A stretch of 64,000 nt of DNA from an uncultured Actinomycetes bacterium (lineage in GTDB: Bacteria > Actinomycetota > Acidimicrobiia > Acidimicrobiales > RAAP-2), in NCBI GenBank assembly GCA_903871335.1, contig CAIQGE010000022.1, positions 1 to 64,000 of the forward strand. Reading direction: 5' to 3'. The notes under the pieces are model-generated. The model did not search any database. It saw only the letters and a list, made by a program, of their open reading frames with translations, and had not been told where the DNA came from. A program made the translations under genes and the position numbers. Position 1 is the first letter of the stretch. The number at the start of each line of letters is the position of its first letter. Positions 50,563 through 58,246 of the stretch are shown here, piece by piece.

Positions 50563-50877
50563 CTAACGTCCCCATCGATGTCGACTTTTTGTCGTGGGCG
50601 GGATGACGAGATCAGCAAATTCCTCAGGTGCGTGACGCTCGATGGCCCGAAGAACCATCGTGACGTCAGGATTCACAAAGCTCTCATTGCCCACTACGAC
50701 AGTGGGGACCGTTTCGTTTCCGTTCGCGATCGAGCGAACAATGGCCGCCGCCTCGGGAATCTCCCAAATGTTCACGTCCGTGGTCGATACTCCCGCGGCA
50801 GCGAGAGCGGCGCTTAAGTGTCGGCAGAAGGGACAACCCGGCCGCCAGTACACCGTCACGAATTCCTTGGTCGACAC
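50563..50877 (-). CDS. Glutaredoxin-like protein (mycoredoxin type)
   Basis: A 104-residue thioredoxin-fold protein with the active site YWRPGCPFCRHLSAAL, the cis-Pro region NETVPTVVVGNESFVNPD and DVNIWEIPEAAAIVRSIANG. The CPFC motif resembles the CPxC dithiol of actinobacterial mycoredoxins, which use mycothiol. GTG 50877 is chosen because AGGAGG stands seven bases upstream. It converges with the PfpI-like gene. Confidence 0.85.
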   Translation of the reverse strand: MSTKEFVTVYWRPGCPFCRHLSAALAAAGVSTTDVNIWEIPEAAAIVRSIANGNETVPTVVVGNESFVNPDVTMVLRAIERHAPEEFADLVIPPTTKSRHRWGR

Positions 50878-50974
50878 TACGTCACCTCCTTGCTGCACGC
50901 TACGGGCTCCCCGTAATCGCCCAACCATCGCTGAAGCCCCCGGCGGCTGGCTCGCTGACTCCTAGGATTTCACT

Positions 50975-51958
50975 GTGCCGCAGAATCCCACCATCGCCGT
51001 GGTGATCGCCGCCTACAACGCGCACGCCCACCTTGACGACACCCTTCGCGCCATCGCGGCACAAGACGTCCCCTTCGAGTGCGTCGTCGTCGACGACGGA
51101 AGTACCGATGACACCTACGACGTGGCCCTTCGACGAAGCGAACGAGACGAACGTTTCCGGGTCCTGCGGCAGACCAATGAAGGGCCGATCGTGGCACGCA
51201 ACGCCGGAGCGGCGGCCACCACCGCCGACTTTGTGCTCTTTTGCGACGCTGACGATCTACTCGGACAAGGACAGCTCGCTGCACTCGTCGCCGCGCTTCA
51301 CCAGAACCCCGATTCAGTCGGTGCACTATGTGGCTTTACGATCATCAATGAGCGAAGTGACGCTGTGGACCAAGGTTCGTACCCCACCTGGGTTGCCCAT
51401 CCCGTAACGGCACGACGGGGACGCCTGGTCGAGGTCCACGAATGGAACTTTGCCTCTGCGACGACACGACTATGTTTCCCTCCTCCCGCGGGCGTCGCGA
51501 TTCGCCGGAGCGTTTTCGCGCAGCTCGCTGGCTTTGATCCCGCCGTGAGGCGCTCGGAGGACTACGAATTGTGGGTCCGAGCGGCGCAGTTCGGCCCTTT
51601 TGAATTTGTGCCCGACGTCACTTTTTCCTATCGTTCCCACCCGCAACAGCGCAGTCGAACCTCCGGCCGCGCCCACGGGGCAGTACATGCGCGCGCCACC
51701 ATTATGCGTAAATGCGGTAACCGCTCGCGGATCGTGACGGCGTGGCACGGCAGCGTGACGTTTTACTGGTCCCTCGCAGTGAATCGAATACGTGCTGCTC
51801 GCCACGAGACGTCGTGGTCTCTCGTTCGGGCGTCGCTGACGAACATGGGCATCATTGGTTACTTGACGGTTGCGGCCACGGGCGCCCTCGTGACGCCCCA
51901 GCGGATCCGGCAGCGCCGACTCCTGCCTCCCGCAACCTCGACCTCGACCTCGACGTAG
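50975..51958 (+). CDS. Family 2 glycosyltransferase
   Basis: A 327-residue GT-A enzyme. The nucleotide-binding start is IAVVIAAYNAHAHLDDTLRA, followed by ECVVVDDGSTDDTYDVALRR. The metal-binding DxD-type motif is FVLFCDADDLLGQGQ. The acceptor side shows RRSVFAQLAGFDPAVRRSED with the Glu-Asp base. The C-terminus after residue ~270 is basic and weakly hydrophobic and ends in a Ser-Thr repeat. It starts at GTG 50975. Donor and acceptor are unknown; it may add sugars to a surface glycan or glycolipid. Confidence 0.86.
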   Translation: MPQNPTIAVVIAAYNAHAHLDDTLRAIAAQDVPFECVVVDDGSTDDTYDVALRRSERDERFRVLRQTNEGPIVARNAGAAATTADFVLFCDADDLLGQGQLAALVAALHQNPDSVGALCGFTIINERSDAVDQGSYPTWVAHPVTARRGRLVEVHEWNFASATTRLCFPPPAGVAIRRSVFAQLAGFDPAVRRSEDYELWVRAAQFGPFEFVPDVTFSYRSHPQQRSRTSGRAHGAVHARATIMRKCGNRSRIVTAWHGSVTFYWSLAVNRIRAARHETSWSLVRASLTNMGIIGYLTVAATGALVTPQRIRQRRLLPPATSTSTST

Positions 51959-52020
51959 CCCAGGACGTCACGGACACCCCGGCACGTGCGACGCAACGCG
52001 TCACTCGATAGGGTGAGCCC

Positions 52021-52611
52021 GTGAATGCCTCACGTTTGGAAGCTTTCAGCGACGGCGTTATCGCCATCATTATCACCGTCATGGTTCTGGAGTTACGCCA
52101 GCCGGCGGGGGCCACCTTTCACGCGCTGCGGGCGACGGCCCCTTCGTTCTTTGCCTACGCGTTGAGCTTTGTCGAAATCGCGATTTACTGGATTAACCAC
52201 CACAGCCTCCTAAAGACCGTGAAACGACTATCCGCCGGTGTGCTCTGGTCGAACTTGCACCTGCTCTTCTGGTTGTCGCTGTTCCCCTTCGCGACCGCGT
52301 GGATGGCCGAGAATCACTTCAGTCGCGACACCGTTGCCACCTACGGCGTCGTCCTCGTCATGGCCGCCGTGAGTTACACATTGCTGCTGTTCAGCATCAT
52401 GCGGGATTACGACAAGGATTCCACCTTGCGTCGCGCCATTGGCCGCGACTTCAAGGGCAAGTGGTCGCTCGGTGCGTACCTCGTGTCCATCCCGCTCGCT
52501 TTCGCCTGGCCGTGGGCTTCGGTCGCTCTCTTCGTTGCCGTGTCGGTGACGTGGTTCATCCCTGACCGCCGACTCGAAGAGGCGATTTCTGAGAGCACTC
52601 TCTCGGAATAG
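52021..52611 (+). CDS. TMEM175-family (DUF1211) potassium-channel-like protein
   Basis: A 196-residue membrane protein with about six helices. The N-terminal helix ASRLEAFSDGVIAIIITVMV has the Arg-x-x-x-Phe-Ser-Asp motif that marks the TMEM175 channel family, followed by the isoleucine-rich filter region. WINHHSLLKTV and LFWLSLFPFATAWMAENHFS are also conserved. Bacterial members are potassium-conducting tetramers with one repeat. It starts at GTG 52021, 62 bases after the GT2 gene. Confidence 0.88.
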   Translation: MNASRLEAFSDGVIAIIITVMVLELRQPAGATFHALRATAPSFFAYALSFVEIAIYWINHHSLLKTVKRLSAGVLWSNLHLLFWLSLFPFATAWMAENHFSRDTVATYGVVLVMAAVSYTLLLFSIMRDYDKDSTLRRAIGRDFKGKWSLGAYLVSIPLAFAWPWASVALFVAVSVTWFIPDRRLEEAISESTLSE

Positions 52612-52617
52612 TCCGAG
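52602..52617. terminator. Short hairpin between convergent genes
   Basis: CTCGGA, loop ATAG, TCCGAG overlaps the stop codon of the channel gene and lies three bases before the end of the convergent sqdB gene. It is a weak candidate for a bidirectional terminator. Confidence 0.35.
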
Positions 52618-52619
52618 GA

Positions 52620-53813
52620 CTACTTCATCAGGTCGGGTGAAGTTTCCATTCCCGTACGCCACACCGAGCGCGCGATGATCTTCGACACATCGACACGGTC
52701 GCGGTAGCGCTCCGCCACGTTGCGCGACTCTTCGAGCAGGCCTTCGGACAACGTCGTCGGGCTCAGGCCAAGGCCGAGGAATCGGTCATTGCTCACCACG
52801 AGATCGTTCTCGGCTGCCTCCACGCGGGGGTTCGGCAGATTCGCAATCTCCACGCCGGTCAACTTCGAGATCAACTCGGCGAGCTCTCGCACGCGATACG
52901 TCTCGGTGACCTGATTGAAGACCGACACCTGATCGCCACGCTCGGGCGGGTTGTTAAGCGCAATCTCGATGCAGCGCACCGTGTCGCGAATGTGGATGAA
53001 CGCGCGCGTCTGTCCACCAGTGCCGTGGACGGTCAGCGGGTGACCAATGGCCGCCTGCATCAAGAAGCGATTGAGAACCGTGCCGTAGTCGCCGTCGTAG
53101 TCGAACCGGTTAATGAGACGCTCGTCCAGAGCGGTCTGCGGCGTCTGGGTGCCCCACACGATGCCCTGGTGAAGATCCGTGATGCGCAGACGGTCGTTCT
53201 TCGCGTAGAAGGCGAAAAGCAGCTGGTCCAGCGTCTTGGTCAGGTGGTACACCGAGCCCGGGTTCGCGGGGTGCAAAATTTCGCGGTCCAGTTCTCCGTC
53301 GGGGGTGTTGACCTTCACGGTCAGGTACCCCTCGGGGATCGGTGCCGACCCGGACCATCCGTATCCGTAGACGCCCATCGTGCCCAAGTGCACCATCGCG
53401 ATGTCCTGGCCGGTCTCGACGATCGCGCACAACAGGTTGTGCGTGCCGCGAACGTTGTTGTCCACGGTGTACCGCTTGGCCTTCGTGTTGCGCATTGAAT
53501 ACGGGGCCGCGCGCTGCTCGCCGAAGTGGACGACCGCCTCAGGTTGCACTTCCTTCAGCACCTCGACCAGGCGTTCGTAATCTTCGGCTAGGTCGACGTT
53601 GTAGAAACCAATCTCATTCGAGGTCAGTTCCTTCCACACGCGCAGTCGCTCGCCAATCGGGCGAATCGGAGTGAGCGATTCCACCTCCAACTCGATGTCA
53701 ATGTTGCGTCGGCTCAAGTTGTCCAAGATGGTTACTTCGTGACCAATCGACGACAAGTGCAACGACGTCGGCCAGCCACAGAAACCGTCACCACCAATAA
53801 CAAGAACCTTCAC
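52620..53813 (-). CDS. sqdB: UDP-sulfoquinovose synthase
   Basis: A 397-residue extended SDR of the SQD1/Agl3 group. It makes UDP-sulfoquinovose from UDP-glucose and sulfite. The NAD motif is VLVIGGDGFCGWPTSLHLSS. SLTPIRPIGERLRVWKELTS, VVHFGEQRAAPYSM and VHLGTMGVYGYGWS are diagnostic; the catalytic Thr, Tyr and Lys are in LGTMGVYG and SVYHLTKTLDQLL. HQGIVWGTQTPQTALDERLI is also typical. Codon use is strongly biased, suggesting high expression. No SqdX/SqdD-type transferase adjoins it; GT2 and GT-C genes are nearby. The product could be sulfolipid or a sulfonated glycan. Confidence 0.92.
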   Translation of the reverse strand: MKVLVIGGDGFCGWPTSLHLSSIGHEVTILDNLSRRNIDIELEVESLTPIRPIGERLRVWKELTSNEIGFYNVDLAEDYERLVEVLKEVQPEAVVHFGEQRAAPYSMRNTKAKRYTVDNNVRGTHNLLCAIVETGQDIAMVHLGTMGVYGYGWSGSAPIPEGYLTVKVNTPDGELDREILHPANPGSVYHLTKTLDQLLFAFYAKNDRLRITDLHQGIVWGTQTPQTALDERLINRFDYDGDYGTVLNRFLMQAAIGHPLTVHGTGGQTRAFIHIRDTVRCIEIALNNPPERGDQVSVFNQVTETYRVRELAELISKLTGVEIANLPNPRVEAAENDLVVSNDRFLGLGLSPTTLSEGLLEESRNVAERYRDRVDVSKIIARSVWRTGMETSPDLMK

Positions 53814-53942
53814 GACGCACTCCTTTTAGCGAATGGTTTGGAAGCGATCAGGGGACCGTGGGTCGCCCGATGCAGTTACTCAACGCTATCAGCGAGAAAA
53901 GACGAATTACTGACGATGACGCCGTGTGACCACCGACGTTTA

Positions 53943-54974
53943 TTACAAATCCGTGACAAAGAATCGTCCGTCACGAAGTCGTTCGACAACGACGTCGGCG
54001 AACAGCGCGGCGGCACGGGCACGTGACTCGGCGGGACCCACCCTGTCCTCCAAGGAGATCACTTCAACTTCACGCCGTTGTTCCTTGAGTCGTTGAGCCG
54101 AGTACGTATCAACGGAACCGCACACGACCAACAGTGGTCCGGTGGTCAGGCTCGCGAGAGCTCCGACGACCTTGCCGTCGAGGCTTCCCCAATCACATCG
54201 TCCTTCGCCCGTCACAATGACGTCCGCACGTTGCGCTCGTTGTCGAACTTGTGTCTGACGGGCCACGACTTCGAAACCGGCCTCGAGACGCGCGCCCAGC
54301 GCCCAGAGTGCGCCGGGTATCCCCCCGGCGGCGCCCGAACGATCAACCGCAGTGACGTCAACGTTCTTGGTGTGTCGGTACAAGGTGGCGGCGTCGGCCA
54401 ACATGCCGTCGACGAGGGGGAGATCACCGGTCGCCACGCCTTTTTGGGAGGCGTAGTCGCGAGCCGAATGAAAACGAGCACGCACGTCAGTTGCCACCGT
54501 CACCGGCAGCGGCAAACCCCCGGCGGCCGCGAGAACGTCAAATGCCCCCCGGCCACCATCCGTGGTCGCCGAACCGCCCGCTCCCAGCACGATGCGATCC
54601 ACACCCAAAGCTGCCACGGCGAGTATCGCATCCGCCACGCCTGCGCTGGAGGCTCGCAGCGCTTCGTCGGACGATGCGGGTTGCCAAACATCACGCCCGA
54701 CAATGGTGGCCACTGACAGAACCCCGATGGTGCCGTCATCGCTCTCGACGACGAGACCGGGTGCGAGGCGATGCGTACCACTCGGATCCCTGGCCGCCAC
54801 CGTGACGGGCGCGCCGTTGAATGCATCGAGGAAACCCTCTCCCCCGTCAGAGAGGGGTTGACCATCAATCTCGAACTCGTCTCCCGCGCGGTGGACCACG
54901 GCGTCCACGAGTTCGCGCGCCGTCGCCGTTCCTCGAAACTTGTCTGGTGCAACTAGCACCCGCGGGCGTGCCAC
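53943..54974 (-). CDS. glxK: Glycerate kinase (GckA/GlxK type I)
   Basis: A 343-residue glycerate kinase. Family marks are VLVAPDKFRGTATARELVDA, DGQPLSDGGEGFLDAF, DRIVLGAGGSATTDGGRGAF, SGAAGGIPGALWALGARLEA and DVIVTGEGRCDWGSLDGKVV. It phosphorylates D-glycerate, usually to 2-phosphoglycerate in this family. The gene follows the dehydrogenase gene on the same strand by 12 bases, and a D-2-hydroxyacid dehydrogenase (possible hydroxypyruvate reductase) lies beyond, so a glyoxylate/hydroxypyruvate-to-glycerate route is plausible. Confidence 0.92.
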   Translation of the reverse strand: MARPRVLVAPDKFRGTATARELVDAVVHRAGDEFEIDGQPLSDGGEGFLDAFNGAPVTVAARDPSGTHRLAPGLVVESDDGTIGVLSVATIVGRDVWQPASSDEALRASSAGVADAILAVAALGVDRIVLGAGGSATTDGGRGAFDVLAAAGGLPLPVTVATDVRARFHSARDYASQKGVATGDLPLVDGMLADAATLYRHTKNVDVTAVDRSGAAGGIPGALWALGARLEAGFEVVARQTQVRQRAQRADVIVTGEGRCDWGSLDGKVVGALASLTTGPLLVVCGSVDTYSAQRLKEQRREVEVISLEDRVGPAESRARAAALFADVVVERLRDGRFFVTDL

Positions 54975-54986
54975 CCTGCGTACGGC

Positions 54987-56069
54987 CTACGCGCTCTTCA
55001 CCAGCGATAGGCGGCGAAGGACCTCATCGACCACGCCCGAGGTCGTTGCCTCGCCACCCAGGTCAAACGTGCGAATTCCGTCAGCCGCGGCCGACAGAGT
55101 CGCGGTCCGAATGGCGGCGGCGGCATCGGCGATCGACGTGTTGCCTCGCATGGCCGCGTGATCGAGGGCGGCCGCACAGGCGAGCAGCATGGCCATTGGA
55201 TTCGCAATGTTCTTGCCGGCCAGCGTCGGAGCGGTCCCGTGAGGAGCTTCGGCCATGGCGACGGTCGGTTGCAGATTCTCATCCAAACTCAGCAACACGG
55301 ATTCCGCCCCCGCGATGGATCCGAACATTGCCAGCACCAAGTCGCTCAGACAGTCCCCGTCGCGATTCAAAGCGGGAATCACCAGAGTTTGATCATCGCC
55401 TTCTGTCAACAGGCCCGCGTATGCGGCGTCGATCAATGTGGGGCGGTACGGTACGTGCGCGTGGCGTGCGGCGGCGGCATCCATTTCTTCTTTCAGCATG
55501 CCTTCGTAAATGGCCGATACCGTCCACTTGGGTCCGCCGTACACACATCCGCCCATGTGATCAGCGGTGCGGAACGAGAACTCGGCAACAGCGGTGCACG
55601 TGCCTCGATCGATCCGCTCGGTGCGCCACGCCGACTCGGTGCTGCTGTTGACCAGACCATCTCGCCCTTCGGCGGCTCCGTAGGCATCACCGACCGCCAT
55701 GCGTACGACGACAATCGGATTCACGACGGGCACAATGGGAACAACGCCAGGAATGCGACGCCCCGTACGCACGATCACCGATCCACCGACACCCTCGCGC
55801 AAGATGCGATTGGGGGAACCGACCGACCCGATTTCGGTGGGTGTGATCGTGGCTGCCTTGAGTCCGAGCCCCGTTTCCACCATGGCGGCGGCTGCCTCGT
55901 GTACGACTCCGTTATTCGTGCGCTGCCGATTCGCGAGTGACAAATCAAAACGAACTATGTCCACATCCACGCTCAACACACCGGGGGCGAATACTCGAAG
56001 AGCCTCTTCGAGCAATTCCTGACCCGTCTCGTCGCCTTCGCACACCACCAGAGAGATTCGTTCCGTCAT
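54987..56069 (-). CDS. Isocitrate/isopropylmalate dehydrogenase-family enzyme
   Basis: A 360-residue beta-decarboxylating dehydrogenase. The substrate motif is SPNRILREGVGGSVIVRTGR, the metal-binding aspartates lie in RDGDCLSDLVLAMFGSIAGA and YRPTLIDAAYAGLL, and the adenine site is EAPHGTAPTLAGKNIANPMA. The Tyr-containing catalytic region is in CTAVAEFSFRTADHMGG or nearby. The Met at 56069 is chosen; the open frame extends upstream to 56357 with no family character. It is shorter than classical dimeric NADP isocitrate dehydrogenases, so the exact substrate (isocitrate, isopropylmalate or another malate) is open. It is 12 bases before glycerate kinase. Confidence 0.82.
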   Translation of the reverse strand: MTERISLVVCEGDETGQELLEEALRVFAPGVLSVDVDIVRFDLSLANRQRTNNGVVHEAAAAMVETGLGLKAATITPTEIGSVGSPNRILREGVGGSVIVRTGRRIPGVVPIVPVVNPIVVVRMAVGDAYGAAEGRDGLVNSSTESAWRTERIDRGTCTAVAEFSFRTADHMGGCVYGGPKWTVSAIYEGMLKEEMDAAAARHAHVPYRPTLIDAAYAGLLTEGDDQTLVIPALNRDGDCLSDLVLAMFGSIAGAESVLLSLDENLQPTVAMAEAPHGTAPTLAGKNIANPMAMLLACAAALDHAAMRGNTSIADAAAAIRTATLSAAADGIRTFDLGGEATTSGVVDEVLRRLSLVKSA

Positions 56070-56153
56070 GTCAAAAAGACTCTCACACTCTGACGTTCGC
56101 CCGACATGGCGAAGGTCCCAATTCCCTAGACTTCGCCGCAGGAAGGAGGCGCC

Positions 56154-57068
56154 GTGACGACCGTTTTGTGCGAAATTTCTCTGGCCGTCGAGCCACTCCG
56201 CGCTCGATTTCCCGAAGTGGAATTCATCGACATCTCCGAAAGCCTGCCGGAGGGCGTTCGGGGGGACATCCTCTTCGGCGGCGTTGGTGACCACAGTGCC
56301 GAGGCGATAGCTCGGGGCGTGAGGTGGGTGCAGCTCTCCTTTACGGGAATTGATCACGCCCCCACTGCGACCCTGCGGGCCGAGATCGTCACCACGGCAC
56401 GGGGCGCGGGCGCGATTCCGATTGCCGAGTACGTGATGGCGTCACTCCTCGCGAGTTCAAGAGATTTTCCGCGACACTGGCTTCGCGAAGCTCCCGAGCG
56501 GTGGAACTTCCAACGAACGTCCGCGCTCTACGGTCAAAATCTCGCCGTGCTGGGCTTTGGTGGCATTGGTCGACGCGTGGCCACGCTGGCCGAAGCTTTC
56601 AACATGAACGTGATCGCCACCCGACGACACGAATCGCAGGGCCGCGATGGTCACGTGACCCTCGTGCGCACGATCTCTGAACTCGTCGCGAACGCCGATC
56701 ACCTCGTTCTGTGCGCACCACTGACGTCGGAGACCCGTCACATCATCAACGACGACGTTCTTCACTTCGTGCGACCCGGAGTCCACCTCGTGAATATCGC
56801 TCGTGGTGGCCTAGTGGACCAAGATGCATTACGTCACGCTCTCGACGAGGGTCGCGTCCGACGAGCATCGCTCGACGTCACTGACCCCGAACCGCTGCCG
56901 GAGGGGCACTGGCTGTACTCGCATCCGCAGGTGTTTCTGACGCCTCACTCGTCGTGGACGGGCACACCGTTTTTCTCGGGCGCGATCGACATTTTTGCGG
57001 ACAATCTTGCGCGGTATCTCGCGAATGAACCTCTCGAGGGCGTGATCGATCGCGAGTTAGGTTACTAA
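56154..57068 (+). CDS. D-2-hydroxyacid dehydrogenase
   Basis: A 304-residue NAD(P)-dependent dehydrogenase from GTG 56154 behind an AAGGAGG site. The nucleotide motif is LAVLGFGGIGRRVATLAEAF. The catalytic Arg is in VNIARGGLVDQDALRHALDE, the Glu in LDVTDPEPLPEGHWLYSHP, and the His in FLTPHSSWTGTPFF. Members reduce glyoxylate, hydroxypyruvate or other 2-oxo acids. It is divergent from the isocitrate-dehydrogenase/glycerate-kinase pair, and its stop overlaps the end of the convergent hydroxyacid oxidase gene by four bases. Confidence 0.88.
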   Translation: MTTVLCEISLAVEPLRARFPEVEFIDISESLPEGVRGDILFGGVGDHSAEAIARGVRWVQLSFTGIDHAPTATLRAEIVTTARGAGAIPIAEYVMASLLASSRDFPRHWLREAPERWNFQRTSALYGQNLAVLGFGGIGRRVATLAEAFNMNVIATRRHESQGRDGHVTLVRTISELVANADHLVLCAPLTSETRHIINDDVLHFVRPGVHLVNIARGGLVDQDALRHALDEGRVRRASLDVTDPEPLPEGHWLYSHPQVFLTPHSSWTGTPFFSGAIDIFADNLARYLANEPLEGVIDRELGY

Positions 57069-58246
57069 GACTGTACGAAGCCGTCGCGCAACTCACCCAA
57101 GGTCCGAGCACCCAATAACTGCATCGTGCGGATCAGATCGGTCTTCACGATGTCGAGTACGCGGGTAACACCCGCTTCGCCTGCCGCGGATAATCCGTAC
57201 ACCCAGGATCGACCCAACAGCACCGCGTCCGCCCCGAGGCATAACGCCGCCGCGGCATCCGCCCCGCGCCGAATCCCACCGTCCACCATGATCGTGGTGG
57301 TGCCACCGACGGCGTCGACCACGTCGGCGAGCGCCGCCAACGAATGTGGCACCTGATCGAGCTGGCGGCCGCCGTGATTGGACACGATGACCCCGTCGGC
57401 TCCGAGTTCACGAGCGCGACGAGCATCCTCACCCGTCACGAGTCCCTTCACGATGAGAGTTCCGCGCCACTGCTCGCGTATCCACTTCACGTCGTCCCAC
57501 GTGGGCGGCTCGACAATCCAATGCAGGAGGGACTCATCTTCAGAGATGGGCTTCCCGTCACGGGTCAAACCCACCGCATTAGCCAGGTTCAAGGTGAAGT
57601 GGTCACGGAACGTGTTGAACAGCCATCGTGGATGTCCCACCACGTAAGGAGCCATCTTGGTCATCGTGTGGCGATTGATCCGGATCGGCAGGGCCGAGCT
57701 GTACTGAAGGTCGCGCTCCCTGTTTCCTGGAACCGGCGTGTCGAGCGTCACCACCAGCGCGGTCGCTCCCGCGCGCTGCGCACGGTCCACTAATTGCTCC
57801 GCCCCCTGTCGACCGCCGAGAAAATACAACTGGAACCAGTACGGTCCACCCTCCGCCCCGTGAGCGACTTCATCAATCGGGTGTCCCGACATCGAGCTGT
57901 GACAGAACACGGTTCCCGCTTTCGCGGCCGCCCGACGACCTCCGAGGTCGCCGTCCGGGTGCATTGATCGGGTAAAGCCCACCGGACCCACCAGTACCGG
58001 CATCGAGAGGTCCTCACCGAATAGTTGCGTCGAAATCTCACGCCGCTCGATGCCGACGGTGGTCCCGAATCGCGGCAGAAACCGCACCGCCTCGAAGGCG
58101 GCGCGGTTGTCCTTCATCGAAACTTCGGCACCCGCACCGCCGTCGATGTAATCAAACACTGGTCGCGGCAGTCGATGCTGAGCGAGACGGACAGCGTCAT
58201 TGACCGTCTGAATCTTCATGGCGTTACGGAGGTCCGCCTTGTTCAC
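57065..58246 (-). CDS. FMN-dependent alpha-hydroxyacid dehydrogenase/oxidase
   Basis: A 393-residue LldD/mandelate-dehydrogenase-type flavoprotein. It opens with RLPRPVFDYIDGGAGAEVSM, typical for the group. The catalytic His and Arg are in GVIVSNHGGRQLDQVPHSLA; the FMN phosphate site is TTIMVDGGIRRGADAAAALC and ADAVLLGRSWVYGL. A Lys-containing strand (GTLIVKGLVTGEDA) precedes them. It oxidises an L-2-hydroxyacid such as lactate, glycolate or mandelate. It starts at GTG 58246, overlapping the stop of the upstream MBL gene by four bases, so the two are translated together. Confidence 0.9.
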   Translation of the reverse strand: MNKADLRNAMKIQTVNDAVRLAQHRLPRPVFDYIDGGAGAEVSMKDNRAAFEAVRFLPRFGTTVGIERREISTQLFGEDLSMPVLVGPVGFTRSMHPDGDLGGRRAAAKAGTVFCHSSMSGHPIDEVAHGAEGGPYWFQLYFLGGRQGAEQLVDRAQRAGATALVVTLDTPVPGNRERDLQYSSALPIRINRHTMTKMAPYVVGHPRWLFNTFRDHFTLNLANAVGLTRDGKPISEDESLLHWIVEPPTWDDVKWIREQWRGTLIVKGLVTGEDARRARELGADGVIVSNHGGRQLDQVPHSLAALADVVDAVGGTTTIMVDGGIRRGADAAAALCLGADAVLLGRSWVYGLSAAGEAGVTRVLDIVKTDLIRTMQLLGARTLGELRDGFVQS

